In this document: piece after piece, positions 53,299-61,749 of the stretch
Layout: each line of letters begins with the position of its first letter
Position numbering within the stretch: position 1 is the stretch's first letter
NCBI GenBank assembly: GCA_900553395.1
Contig: USDJ01000001.1
Coordinates: 62,001-126,000 of the forward strand
Reading direction: 5' to 3'
Length of the DNA: 64,000 nt
Origin: an uncultured Mycoplasmatota bacterium
GTDB lineage: Bacteria; Bacillota_I; Bacilli_A; RF39; UBA660
Position numbers and translations under genes: made by a program
The notes under the pieces: generated by a model
What the model was told of the DNA's origin: nothing
The model's database searches: none
What the model saw: the letters and a program-made list of their open reading frames with translations, nothing else

Positions 53299-53711
53299 AA
53301 GTGGAAAAGGCAGGATGTATATTAATTAATAAAGAAAATAATAAGATAGGACTAATATATAGGCAAAAACAAAAAGATTATTCTTTTCCGAAAGGGCATA
53401 GAGAATCAGAGGAGTCTTTGATAGAATGTGCAATAAGAGAAACAGCAGAAGAAACAAAAAGAGATTGTATTTTGTATAGTAATGAGCCTGTGGCTCAAGA
53501 ACACTATTATGATTCAAAAAATGATGAAGTTGATATGTATTATTATATTGCAATTGATAATGGTAAAAGTAATAATGATTCTTTAGACACTCATGATTTA
53601 ATATGGACATCATTTGATGATGTTTATAAAACTTTATCATATGATAGTTTAAAAAAAATTTGGTTAGAAGTTAAAAAATTAGTTTTAAAAATTATAGAAG
53701 AAGAAAAGTAA
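53295..53711 (+). CDS. NUDIX hydrolase of the island
   Basis: A 138-residue enzyme with a complete NUDIX box: GHRESEESLIECAIRETAEET, that is G-x5-E-x7-RETAEE near residues 38-58. KAGCILINKENNKIGLIYR at the start is typical. The substrate is unknown; the fused translation with a P-loop kinase suggests a nucleotide-modifying pair. Confidence 0.85.
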   Translation: MKVEKAGCILINKENNKIGLIYRQKQKDYSFPKGHRESEESLIECAIRETAEETKRDCILYSNEPVAQEHYYDSKNDEVDMYYYIAIDNGKSNNDSLDTHDLIWTSFDDVYKTLSYDSLKKIWLEVKKLVLKIIEEEK

Positions 53712-53712
53712 A

Positions 53713-54267
53713 TTTTATGAAATAAAAAATAAAGTAGTTACTAATATTAACATAATACCTTTTAATAACTATTTGAAAAAACATAATTTTCAAGCCCCTC
53801 CAATTCCTTTTGGAGTTAAGACAATTAAACGAAATATTTTTAACAAAATAGAAAAAATGGAAAAAATATTTTTACCTACAACAATATCAAGTATTGATGT
53901 TAACTGCTTTGAGAAATTTAAAAATATAATTATTACTTATGGAGATTTTTATGACCTTATTATCAGCGAAAGAGATCCATATAAGAATATTAGAAAAAGT
54001 TTGACGTTAACCAAAAAGAGGTGATTCTACCCAACTCTGCTATTGCTATTTATAAACGGGCTTTTATGAATTGTTATAATTTACAAAATATCAAATTTTC
54101 TAATTTGTGTCGCGATTTTGGAGAAGAAGTTTTTAAAAATTGTAGATCATTGAAAAAATTATTATATATCATCAACTTCTGAAACAAGACAAAATGCAAC
54201 AGAAATATTTGATAAAACTACTCAATCAGAAATAATAAATGAAATAATAAATTTTGATTTTGAGTAG
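53713..54267 (+). pseudogene. BspA-type leucine-rich-repeat protein, remnant
   Basis: The first frame (to a TGA at 54022) contains MEKIFLPTTISSIDVNCFEKFKNI; a second frame (54033-54182) contains KRAFMNCYNLQNIKF and EEVFKNCRSLKKL; a third runs to a TAG at 54265. These are LRR_5 repeats as in BspA-like surface proteins, here with at least two frame breaks and no start codon. Confidence 0.65.
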
Positions 54268-54378
54268 AGCCATTGAAAAAAAGTAATTATATTATAATAT
54301 GAATGTCAAATGTATGAATTTGAAAATCGCACATTGGTATTTATATAAATATAGGGTATAATGAGTTCAGTAAATAAA

Positions 54379-54406
54379 TGCAAACAATGTTTTCAATTTG
54401 TTTGCA
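54379..54406. repeat. TGCAAACAA inverted repeat before SEC-C copy 3
   Basis: TGCAAACAA (54379-54387) and TTGTTTGCA (54398-54406) are exact inverted copies of the motif clustered at 51136-51223. The surrounding 54268-54482 holds no supportable gene; ATGTTACCCTG near 54458 echoes ATGTTACCT near 50942. Confidence 0.6.
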
Positions 54407-54482
54407 GAAGATGAATATTTATAATATTATTTGTACTAAATGTACTATAAATATAAATGTTACCCTGTTTAGATTTTACTGA

Positions 54483-54581
54483 AATATCAATAATATTCAT
54501 AATATTGATAATACTATATATAACATACCACCTAGTTCATGTGGCTCAGGACGCAAATATAAACAATTCTGTGGTAAATAA
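54483..54581 (+). pseudogene. SEC-C coding remnant, copy 3
   Basis: After a TGA at 54480 the frame reads NINNIHNIDNTIYNIPPSS and then CGSGRKYKQFCGK and stop. One of the zinc Cys is Phe here. No start codon is present. As with copy 2, it is the SecA tail without SecA. Confidence 0.75.
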
Positions 54582-54622
54582 GCTTACAAAGCCTTGTAAA
54601 TAAAAGGTCTTGCAAGCTTTTT
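54580..54622 (+). terminator. Terminator after SEC-C copy 3
   Basis: AAGCTTACAAAGCCTT pairs imperfectly with AAGGTCTTGCAAGCTT (two mismatches) and is followed by T-rich sequence. It overlaps the stop codon. Confidence 0.65.
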
Positions 54623-54688
54623 ATTACTTATAATTTTCAAGCAATTAAAATAAGTAAATGTGGTATAATTTTAATAGGTGGTTTTCTT

Positions 54689-55429
54689 ATGAATACAGAA
54701 AGTAACTTAATGGTAAAGAAAATTTATTTAGAAAGAGATAGAATTAAATCTTTTGATAAATATCCATTCAATATAGATGTCGTTAAAAATTTTGATGAAT
54801 TAAGCTTTGATTCACAGGTAACATTTTTTGTTGGAGAAAATGGTATTGGAAAGTCAACATTCATAGAAGCAATTGCTGTAGCTTTAGGATTGCCCGCTGA
54901 AGGCGGAACCGAAAACTTTAGATATGAAACAAGAAATACAACTTCTGAGTTATCTAATTACTTAAGAGTTGGAACATATAATAAACCGAAAATGAAGTTT
55001 TTTTTAAGAGCAGAAAGCTTTTATAATTTTTCATCTGAAGTACAAAGATTGGTAGAAGAAAATGACTTTGATGGTTTATATAAGGCTTATGGTGGCAATC
55101 TTCATGAATGTTCTCATGGTGAAGCTTTTATAAAGCTTGTCAAAAATAGATTTACTGATCATGGATTATATATTCTGGATGAGCCAGAAGCTGCTTTGTC
55201 ACCACAAAGACAATTGGCGTTATTATGTCTTATTGACCAACTTGTTAAAGAAGGTAGTCAATTTATAATAGCTACGCATTCACCAATTCTAATAAGCTAT
55301 CGAGATAGCAAAATATTAGACTTAAATGATAATTTTAAAGTGGTTAAATATAAAGATACTGATATTTATTCATTGTATAAAATGTATTTAGATGAACCAG
55401 AAGCTATGCAACATAGATTATTTGATTAA
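54689..55429 (+). CDS. ABC-type AAA ATPase (stand-alone)
   Basis: A 246-residue ATPase with Walker A GENGIGKST (residues 49-57), a shortened middle, the ABC signature ECSHGEAF (141-148), Walker B LYILDEPEAAL (161-171) and the His switch ATHSPI. It has no coiled coil, so it is a compact member of the Rad50/OLD-like AAA_15/AAA_21 group. Relatives occur alone and in defence islands; no effector gene lies beside it, so the role is open. AGGTGG precedes the ATG. Confidence 0.8.
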   Translation: MNTESNLMVKKIYLERDRIKSFDKYPFNIDVVKNFDELSFDSQVTFFVGENGIGKSTFIEAIAVALGLPAEGGTENFRYETRNTTSELSNYLRVGTYNKPKMKFFLRAESFYNFSSEVQRLVEENDFDGLYKAYGGNLHECSHGEAFIKLVKNRFTDHGLYILDEPEAALSPQRQLALLCLIDQLVKEGSQFIIATHSPILISYRDSKILDLNDNFKVVKYKDTDIYSLYKMYLDEPEAMQHRLFD

Positions 55430-55553
55430 CAAAATTATTTATTCTAGTTTTAAATTGACTTTTTAGATAAGTTTCAAACTGCAATTAAGTGTTACCCTGA
55501 TACTATAAAAATCACGTTACAAAAGCTATAAGGAAACGATAAGAAGTGATAAA

Positions 55554-56048
55554 ATAATAAATGTAACAGGAGAAAGTGGCAGTGGCAAGTCTACATATAT
55601 TAAAAATTATTTTAATGATGAAAACTATACAGTCGTTGATACAGATATCCTTTTTAATGATTCTATAACAGAACAAGAAGAAATTTTAAATCTTAGAAAA
55701 ATATTTAAAGATGATTCTAAAGAAATATTAGTAAATGATTTTGATGACTTTTATATAAGATTGTTAGATTACTTTACTAATAGTGATAAAACTATTGTTA
55801 TTGATTCAGCTCAATTTAGGAATATTAAAAATTATTCTATATTGAAAGGCAAAATGATTATTATGAGAACTAGTATAGATACTTGCTATGAAAGGTGTAT
55901 AAATAGGTATAGTTCTAAAAATATTAAGATAGATTTCTTAGAAGAGAAAAAATATAAGGACAAAAAAATGGGTATGTATAAATGGTATAAAAGTTTAAAT
56001 GAATTTATAAAAAACGTTTATGATAATGTAATTAATGAAGAAAAATAA
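55554..56048 (+). pseudogene. P-loop kinase-like gene with ATG changed to ATA
   Basis: An open frame of 164 codons with INVTGESGSGKSTYIKNYF (Walker A), TVVDTDIL, TIVIDSAQFRNI (possible Walker B) and a C-terminal lid-like part (TSIDTCYERCINRY). There is no ATG, GTG or TTG at the front. A site AAGTGATAAA stands exactly where the window's AGGTGATAAAATG starts have it, but the codon is ATA. Either the start was lost or a weak AUA start is used. The gap 55430-55553 holds a TGTTACCCTG motif and no other gene. Confidence 0.6.
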
Positions 56049-56077
56049 GTCATAATATTTAAGTAAATATCAATAAA

Positions 56078-56846
56078 GGAGAACCAGGGGCATAATTTTT
56101 TGGACCATAAATTGATTGAACCATTAGTAAAAAAATTAAATGGTACTTTAATAGAATGTTGTACTGCTTATGGTGGAAAAAGACAAGATCCTAAAGATCA
56201 TTGGAAAACTATAAAAAATCATGGATTCTTTTCAATAGCGCATTGTGATATTATGGATGAAAATGGTGAGTTTGAAATACCAGTTAATAATGGTAAACAT
56301 TTAACAAAAGATATAGTCGGAGTTAATTTAAAAAAATATAATTCAATTTTAATGTTGTCACATTTTAAAGGTCACGCTATGGGCGGATTTGGTGGAGCAC
56401 TAAAAAACATGAGTATAGGAATAGCATCAAGCAAAGGAAAAATAAACATTCACTCTGCTGGTAAAACATTAAATCTAGATGAGTGTTGGAATAATTTACC
56501 AAACCAAGATGATTTTCTAGAAAGCATGGCAGATGCTTGTAAGGGCGTTATAGACTATATAGGTAAAGAAAATATTGTATATATAAATGTCGCTAATAAT
56601 TTGTCAGTAGATTGTGATTGCGATAATAATCCTAAAGCTCCAGAAATGGGTGATATTGGAATTTTTGCATCAACGGATCCTGTAGCGCTTGATCAAGCTT
56701 GTTATGATGCAGTTAAAAACTCTAAAGATTCAGGCAAGGCATCATTAATTGAAAGAATGGATTCAAGACATGCAATTCATACAGTTGAAACTGCTTACTA
56801 TCATAATTTAGGAAATAGAGAATACGAAATTATTAATATTGATTAA
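56078..56846 (+). pseudogene. DUF362 protein, 5'-truncated
   Basis: The open part (from a TTG at 56100, 248 codons) matches DUF362 iron-sulfur-linked proteins: CCTAYGGKRQDPKDHW, LSHFKGHAMGGFGGALKN, IGIASSKGK and STDPVALDQACYDAV. The family usually has about 60 more N-terminal residues. Just upstream, GEPG (56078-56089) and then HNFLDH appear with a frame slip at 56090, and nothing homologous before. So the gene lost its 5' end and is probably dead. Confidence 0.75.
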
Positions 56847-56896
56847 TAATAAAAATATTTATAATATGCTTTTTGCTTATACTATTTTGGAGAAGT

Positions 56897-57697
56897 ATGA
56901 ATAATAAAATAATTGGAAATATAAATTTTGTAAATTCACATATAGAATTTAAAGGAAATAATAACGTATTTTTTTGCAATGGTAATCTTACTTTAGAGAA
57001 CTGTTTGGTGAGATTTACAGGTAGTAATTCACTGATATATATAGAAAATAATGAATATCCTATGTCTTTAAATATGAGAGTAGGTAATGATTCTGTTATA
57101 TATATTGGAAGTGACTGTTATATTAATAAAACTAGTAATCTTTATGCGACAGAAAGAAAGAATATAATAATAGGCGATCAACTGCTTTTATCGTTTGACG
57201 TATATTTTAGAACAGCTGATCCACATCTTATATATGATACAAAGACGAAGAAAAGAATAAATAATAGTAAAAGCATTCTTATTGGTGATAGAGTTTGGAT
57301 TGGTCAAAGTTCATTAATTTTGAAAGGCAATGTTATAGGATCGGGTTGTATAATAGGTGGTCATTCAGTACTATCTAATAAAAGTTTAAAATCTAACACT
57401 ATGTATGCAGGTTCACCAGCAAAAAAAATAAGGGATAATGTTTTTTATGGAGCACATAGATCAACTCACGATTTTGATGAAGATCAAGAGAAGAATAGTG
57501 AATATTATAGTGAAATTGACATAGATAGATATGTGTATTTGCGCGATTCTAACACAATCTCATTAAAACAAATAGATACTGAGATATCGAGGATAAAAAA
57601 AGTAAGTGATAAGATAGAATACATAAAAGAAAATCTCTCAAATAATCATAATAAAAATAGATTTTATAATGATGGAGTAGAAAGTAAGAGTACATAA
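56897..57697 (+). CDS. Left-handed beta-helix acyltransferase
   Basis: A 266-residue protein with hexapeptide repeats (ILIGDRVWIGQSSLILKGNVIGSGCIIGGHSVL near residues 128-160, recognisable by IGxxVWIG) and the ending YAGSPAKKIRDN. This is the fold of serine/maltose-type O-acetyltransferases and capsule acyltransferases. A His in FRTADPHLIYD (near 110) could be catalytic. The last 70 residues are charged and helical. The ATG at 56897 has TTGGAGAAG upstream; an in-frame TTG at 56873 is less likely. Confidence 0.8.
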   Translation: MNNKIIGNINFVNSHIEFKGNNNVFFCNGNLTLENCLVRFTGSNSLIYIENNEYPMSLNMRVGNDSVIYIGSDCYINKTSNLYATERKNIIIGDQLLLSFDVYFRTADPHLIYDTKTKKRINNSKSILIGDRVWIGQSSLILKGNVIGSGCIIGGHSVLSNKSLKSNTMYAGSPAKKIRDNVFYGAHRSTHDFDEDQEKNSEYYSEIDIDRYVYLRDSNTISLKQIDTEISRIKKVSDKIEYIKENLSNNHNKNRFYNDGVESKST

Positions 57698-57704
57698 TAT
57701 AAAT

Positions 57705-57739
57705 AAATGTATATAAAATAGAATTTATATACATTTTTT
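57705..57739 (+). terminator. Terminator after the acyltransferase gene
   Basis: A perfect 13-bp stem (AAATGTATATAAA with TTTATATACATTT) around ATAGAA, followed by T3. Confidence 0.8.
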
Positions 57740-57799
57740 GTTTAGAATTATTTATGTACATGTTATAATAAAGTATAGCTATATATTTGGAGGAAAGTT

Positions 57800-58402
57800 A
57801 TGGATGAAAACCAAAAAAGGACATTTTTATATGTTTGCTCAAGTGAAGCTTTAAACCTTCATTTTAATAATTCGAGTGGCATAGTTAGATCTGCTCTTTG
57901 CAATAAAAGATTGGAAGAAAGTACTTTTAGTGAGGCTTTAGAGCGACATAAAAGAGTGTTCAAAGAAATTAAGACTGGTTTTTGCTTTTCAATGTCTTCA
58001 TTTGTTTTTGGAATACTTGAAGATATGGATGTACAAGATTTCTATTTTATGGAATCAGCTAATTCTATGTGGTCAAATTTCGTTATATTATATAAAACAA
58101 ATGAAGGGTATAGAATTTGTGATCTTGCCGCTCAAGTCAGAAAAAATGAAGAGTTTATTGGAATGATAATGAATGTTGATGTAGCTGAACTGGAGAAAAT
58201 TCAAAAATCGCTTAAAGATAATCATCTACTTTGTCAGACTATAGAAGATTATACGAGTCATTATCCAATCCAATCTTGTAAAGTTTTATTGCATAAAGGT
58301 AATGAAGACGAGTTATATAACGAAGTACCAAGAATGCCTTTAAATGCGTTTTTATCTATTAATGAATTACCAAGCGAAGAGTGTACTAGTAAACATATAT
58401 AG
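57800..58402 (+). CDS. Unknown protein, possibly papain/transglutaminase-like fold
   Basis: A 200-residue soluble protein I cannot place. GFCFSMSSFVFGI (Cys62), WSNFVILYKT (Asn93) and YRICDLA (Asp108) are spaced like the Cys, His and Asp of transglutaminase-like enzymes, but Asn stands where His is expected. So it may be inactive, or the likeness may be chance. GGAGG precedes the ATG and TATAAT lies at 57764-57769. It is 17 bases before the next unknown gene. Confidence 0.6.
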   Translation: MDENQKRTFLYVCSSEALNLHFNNSSGIVRSALCNKRLEESTFSEALERHKRVFKEIKTGFCFSMSSFVFGILEDMDVQDFYFMESANSMWSNFVILYKTNEGYRICDLAAQVRKNEEFIGMIMNVDVAELEKIQKSLKDNHLLCQTIEDYTSHYPIQSCKVLLHKGNEDELYNEVPRMPLNAFLSINELPSEECTSKHI

Positions 58403-58419
58403 TATTCAAAGGAGTAGTT

Positions 58420-58977
58420 ATGAGTATAAGAGAAAAAATTGTTAAAAAATTAGAAAATGATGTAGAACCATCAGCAGGACATATTGATTTAGATAAATTA
58501 ACACCAGAAAAAAGAGATGAAATGATACTAAAGTTTAGTGAAGGTGATGAGAATCTAGAGGAATTTTTAAGAGTAGCTTATGCAAAAGGTGTTCCAAGTC
58601 TTTTTTGTTGTTGTGGTCATGGAAAATTACCTGCATATGTGATGTTAAAAGTTAGCGATGAAAAATTACCTCTTATTCAAGCCGTCGGAAAAGTATTATC
58701 AAAAGATAGTGTCAGTACAAATTTTGAGGATAATCATCAAAGAGGGAAGGTAGTTTCATTTCGCAAAAGAGTTATTGGAACAGAGTGGTTAAAAACTGCA
58801 GCAGATGTTTTACGTTATCCGGAAAAATATGATGCGTCAAATCCTACAATATTTTATCACGAAGAATTTTATCCATCTAATAAACCATTTGCATATGAAT
58901 TAAAAAAAACGATTTTAAATCATTTAAGACAACAATTAATTGACTCAAAAGAAGAAAAAAAGAAACATATTAATTAA
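58420..58977 (+). CDS. Unknown protein with CCCGHG motif
   Basis: A 185-residue soluble, charged protein starting MSIREKIVKKLENDV. Its one striking motif is PSLFCCCGHGKLPAYVML near residue 65, three adjacent cysteines followed by Gly-His-Gly, which could bind a metal. The C-terminal 50 residues are helical and basic. I recognise no family. Probably in one operon with the 200-residue gene before it. Confidence 0.6.
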   Translation: MSIREKIVKKLENDVEPSAGHIDLDKLTPEKRDEMILKFSEGDENLEEFLRVAYAKGVPSLFCCCGHGKLPAYVMLKVSDEKLPLIQAVGKVLSKDSVSTNFEDNHQRGKVVSFRKRVIGTEWLKTAADVLRYPEKYDASNPTIFYHEEFYPSNKPFAYELKKTILNHLRQQLIDSKEEKKKHIN

Positions 58978-58994
58978 ATATTTTAAAACATAAT

Positions 58995-59070
58995 AAAAAT
59001 CAAGTTTAATATAAGATGAAGAATTTTATTTTCTAAATTATAATTCATCTTTAGACACTTGATTTTTTTT
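58995..59070. terminator. Two-stem bidirectional terminator
   Basis: An outer stem AAATCAAGT/ACTTGATTT encloses a bulge and an inner stem AAGATGAA/TTCATCTT, with A- and T-runs outside. It lies between convergent genes and is more elaborate than the other terminators here. Confidence 0.7.
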
Positions 59071-59085
59071 ATTAATATTCGATAT

Positions 59086-59826
59086 TTAGTTTTCTTTTTT
59101 AAAAGTTATGTAATTAGTTTGATTTACAATTATTGTGTCGTCATCTTCTATAGCATAAATATCATATTTTTCTTCACCGATATCCTTGATATTGTAAGCT
59201 ATAACTTGCTCTTCGTTTTCCAAATTTGAAGTGCTTTTTAAATATAATGTGTTTCCTATAAGGTAAAAATGGTAGAAGCTAGAACCTGTAAATCCTGTTG
59301 CAGTAACTAATTTATCAGCCTTAATTACAACATCTTCACCAAATTGTGTTTTGAATTCGTAAGTATTCTTTCCTTCAAACGAATTTTTATATTTTAGGTA
59401 ACTATTTAAACTCATTATTTTACTATCTCTTTTAAGAGTTGCTATAACCTGATCTTGTTCTAAATAAACATCATCAATATTTTTAGCTATAAGTATCTCT
59501 GCTTCATTTAAACTGCTGGTATTACGATAATATAGATCGTTATTTTTTAAATAAAAATGATAATTAGTAGCGCCGGCAAAACCAGTAGCAGTAACTAGCT
59601 TATCGGCTTTGATTATTACATCTTCGCCCAATTGTGTTTTAAACTCGTAGCTATTCATTTCATCACTTGGCTCGTCTTTATTTGTTTCATCCTTATTTGT
59701 TTCATCTTTAATTGGTTTGTCTTTTGCTACCTCATTTTTATTATTGTTATATGATTTAAATAGAACAAAACCAGTGACAACAAGTATAATTAGTAATATA
59801 AATATAAACAAACTTTTTCTTTTCAT
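59086..59826 (-). CDS. Membrane-anchored protein with two tandem repeats
   Basis: A 246-residue protein: an N-terminal membrane helix (residues 5-23), a linker of repeated DETNK units (35-55), and two copies of a domain of about 95 residues. Both copies share YEFKTQxGEDVxIKADKLV and TATGFxGxxxYHFYL, and then differ more. The repeats are also visible in the DNA, so the duplication is fairly recent. The anchor predicts an extracellular domain. I do not recognise the fold. It lies 40 bases after the large HTH gene on the same strand. Confidence 0.7.
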   Translation of the reverse strand: MKRKSLFIFILLIILVVTGFVLFKSYNNNKNEVAKDKPIKDETNKDETNKDEPSDEMNSYEFKTQLGEDVIIKADKLVTATGFAGATNYHFYLKNNDLYYRNTSSLNEAEILIAKNIDDVYLEQDQVIATLKRDSKIMSLNSYLKYKNSFEGKNTYEFKTQFGEDVVIKADKLVTATGFTGSSFYHFYLIGNTLYLKSTSNLENEEQVIAYNIKDIGEEKYDIYAIEDDDTIIVNQTNYITFKKEN

Positions 59827-59866
59827 ATATCCACCTCACATTCATTATAACATAATTTTTACAAGT

Positions 59867-61564
59867 TTACTCTTCTTTTACTAAAGGCTCAAAATTTGTA
59901 ATAGCGCTTACAAGTTTAGGATGTCTAATTACAAAGTGTATAATTGGATTACAACTTTTTGATAATATTATATATTTTTTACCAATAATATTTATTGTTA
60001 TGTTTTTGAATGTGTTATTATCCTTGACGTCAACACTATAGTTTGCATTGTAATTATACTTTAATGTTGAATTATAATGTTCTATGTATTCATCATAATT
60101 ATATTTGATTTTTTTCTCATAAAACATATTCTCTAGTGATAAATATACTTCATCATTTTCAACTTCATCTTTGTTAAATTTATGTATAATTTCATTTATT
60201 TTATTTTCTTTTAATATTGTTTTTATATTTTCTTCTTCACTCTTCTTATATGCTAAAATATTTTCTATATCACTTTGACTAAGATTATTTCTTTTGAGTA
60301 TTTTAATTAATAGTTTATTTTCTATAGTAAATATTGGTAAGGAAGAATTAATTATTGTTCGATCTTCTTTTATGTTAACGTCATTTGATAAAAATATTTT
60401 ATATTTATCTGCGTTTTCTATTCTATAAATGTCCATTAAAGAGTTTGCCTTTTTTAATAGTAGCTCTGATTTTTCTTTATAGTATTTTATTTCTTTAGTA
60501 TTGCTTGTTAGGTAATATTTACCACTACCGTGATTATCAACAATACATTCTCCTGTTAGTGCACATGCACTAGATACATAGTTTAAGTGATTATACATAT
60601 TATTTTTATTATTAGATAGGTAATATGGTGAAATTTGACCGGTCATATAAATTGGTATCCAGCTTTCAAGGCCTAACATCATTTCATTAAATGGTCTTTC
60701 TAAATTGTGAATTATGTTTAGATGAAGTCCCTTCTTTAATGACATAGCGATTGCAAACATCCACTTTTTACCAAATTCAATGTCCTTGGCCATATCTTCC
60801 ATAGGCATATCACTGCACATGAAGATATCGTCTCTAGATTTTGAAAGTACTGTTGCTTTAAAAAAATTAAGTTCCGCTTCTTTCATTTCTTCTAGTCCGT
60901 AATAATTTTTAGTTTTGCATTTATAAAAAGCAAATGTAGGGACTTTTAGCTTGTCAAATTTGATTGCTTTAATATAGTCATTGAGATTAAAACCATCCAA
61001 TTTTTTTAAAAAATTACCTATTTCCTTTGAATTGCTTGCTTTATTGTTAGAAATCCAATATTTGATTTTTTCTATACATAGTTCTTCAACTTTACAATTA
61101 ATAAGTAAAGCTAAAGTATTTTTATCTTCAATACTATTATATTTTTTTAATATAAAGTCAGAAAATGAATCTATAAATTTTTCTTTGTTTGCTGGAACTC
61201 TATTTCCAGATCTGATTTTAGATAAATAGGATGCATCAAAATTTAAAAATTTAGCAAGAACACTTACGTTTATATTAAACGTATTAATTATTTCGTTTAT
61301 ATTGTTTTTTACTATTTCAAAATCTACGTTTGCTTCGTTTGTAGATTGATAAAAATCTTTTAATATATCTTCGCTATTATATTTATAATCTGATAATTTT
61401 TCTAAGGCTAAGCTAATTGCTTTTAAATTATTGTAGCTAGGTGTTCTGTTTCCATTTTTATATCTGCTTATTATAGAAGCTGATAATGAAGATGATTTTG
61501 ACAACTCTTTAGATGTACAATTAATCATAGTCATATATTGATTTAATTTATCGTTGAATTTCAT
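59867..61564 (-). CDS. Large regulator with two N-terminal HTH domains
   Basis: A 565-residue protein. HTH 1 is CTSKELSKSSSLSASIISRYKN (near residues 15-36); HTH 2 is SVLAKFLNFDASYLSKIRSGNR (near 100-125). The remaining 400 residues show SLKKGLHLNIIHNLERP and MTGQISPYYL, stretches I associate with a family of uncharacterised Firmicutes regulators. No known ligand domain is named. The ATG at 61564 follows GGTGATAATT; an in-frame GTG at 61576 precedes that site. Its neighbour downstream is the repeat protein, a possible target. Confidence 0.7.
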   Translation of the reverse strand: MKFNDKLNQYMTMINCTSKELSKSSSLSASIISRYKNGNRTPSYNNLKAISLALEKLSDYKYNSEDILKDFYQSTNEANVDFEIVKNNINEIINTFNINVSVLAKFLNFDASYLSKIRSGNRVPANKEKFIDSFSDFILKKYNSIEDKNTLALLINCKVEELCIEKIKYWISNNKASNSKEIGNFLKKLDGFNLNDYIKAIKFDKLKVPTFAFYKCKTKNYYGLEEMKEAELNFFKATVLSKSRDDIFMCSDMPMEDMAKDIEFGKKWMFAIAMSLKKGLHLNIIHNLERPFNEMMLGLESWIPIYMTGQISPYYLSNNKNNMYNHLNYVSSACALTGECIVDNHGSGKYYLTSNTKEIKYYKEKSELLLKKANSLMDIYRIENADKYKIFLSNDVNIKEDRTIINSSLPIFTIENKLLIKILKRNNLSQSDIENILAYKKSEEENIKTILKENKINEIIHKFNKDEVENDEVYLSLENMFYEKKIKYNYDEYIEHYNSTLKYNYNANYSVDVKDNNTFKNITINIIGKKYIILSKSCNPIIHFVIRHPKLVSAITNFEPLVKEE

Positions 61565-61580
61565 AATTATCACCACTTAT

Positions 61581-61609
61581 AATATAGCAGAAAAAATTTA
61601 TTTTTTCAA
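61581..61609 (-). promoter_or_regulatory. Predicted promoter of the two-HTH regulator
   Basis: On the minus strand TTGAAA, 17 bases, TATATT. Four plus-strand TTGAC boxes (61610, 61624, 61697, 61712) lie in the same divergent gap and could be promoter elements or operator half-sites. Confidence 0.5.
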
Positions 61610-61749
61610 TTGACAAAGAGTCATTGACTATTAAGTAAATAAACTTTAAAATCTAAAACAAGTATATTATACTTTAACTATAAGGATTATTTTAATTTGA
61701 CGTTTAAAATATTGACTTATTTATCATAATATATAGAAGGGAGAATATT

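Noticed and set aside
53326..53640. A 104-codon minus-strand frame inside the island NUDIX gene
   Set aside because: The plus-strand NUDIX box is complete and coupled to the kinase gene; the antisense protein is His/Tyr/Leu-rich shadow.
50965..54581. SEC-C remnants as independent small SEC-C genes
   Set aside because: Both frames are preceded closely by stop codons with no start codon or ribosome binding site.
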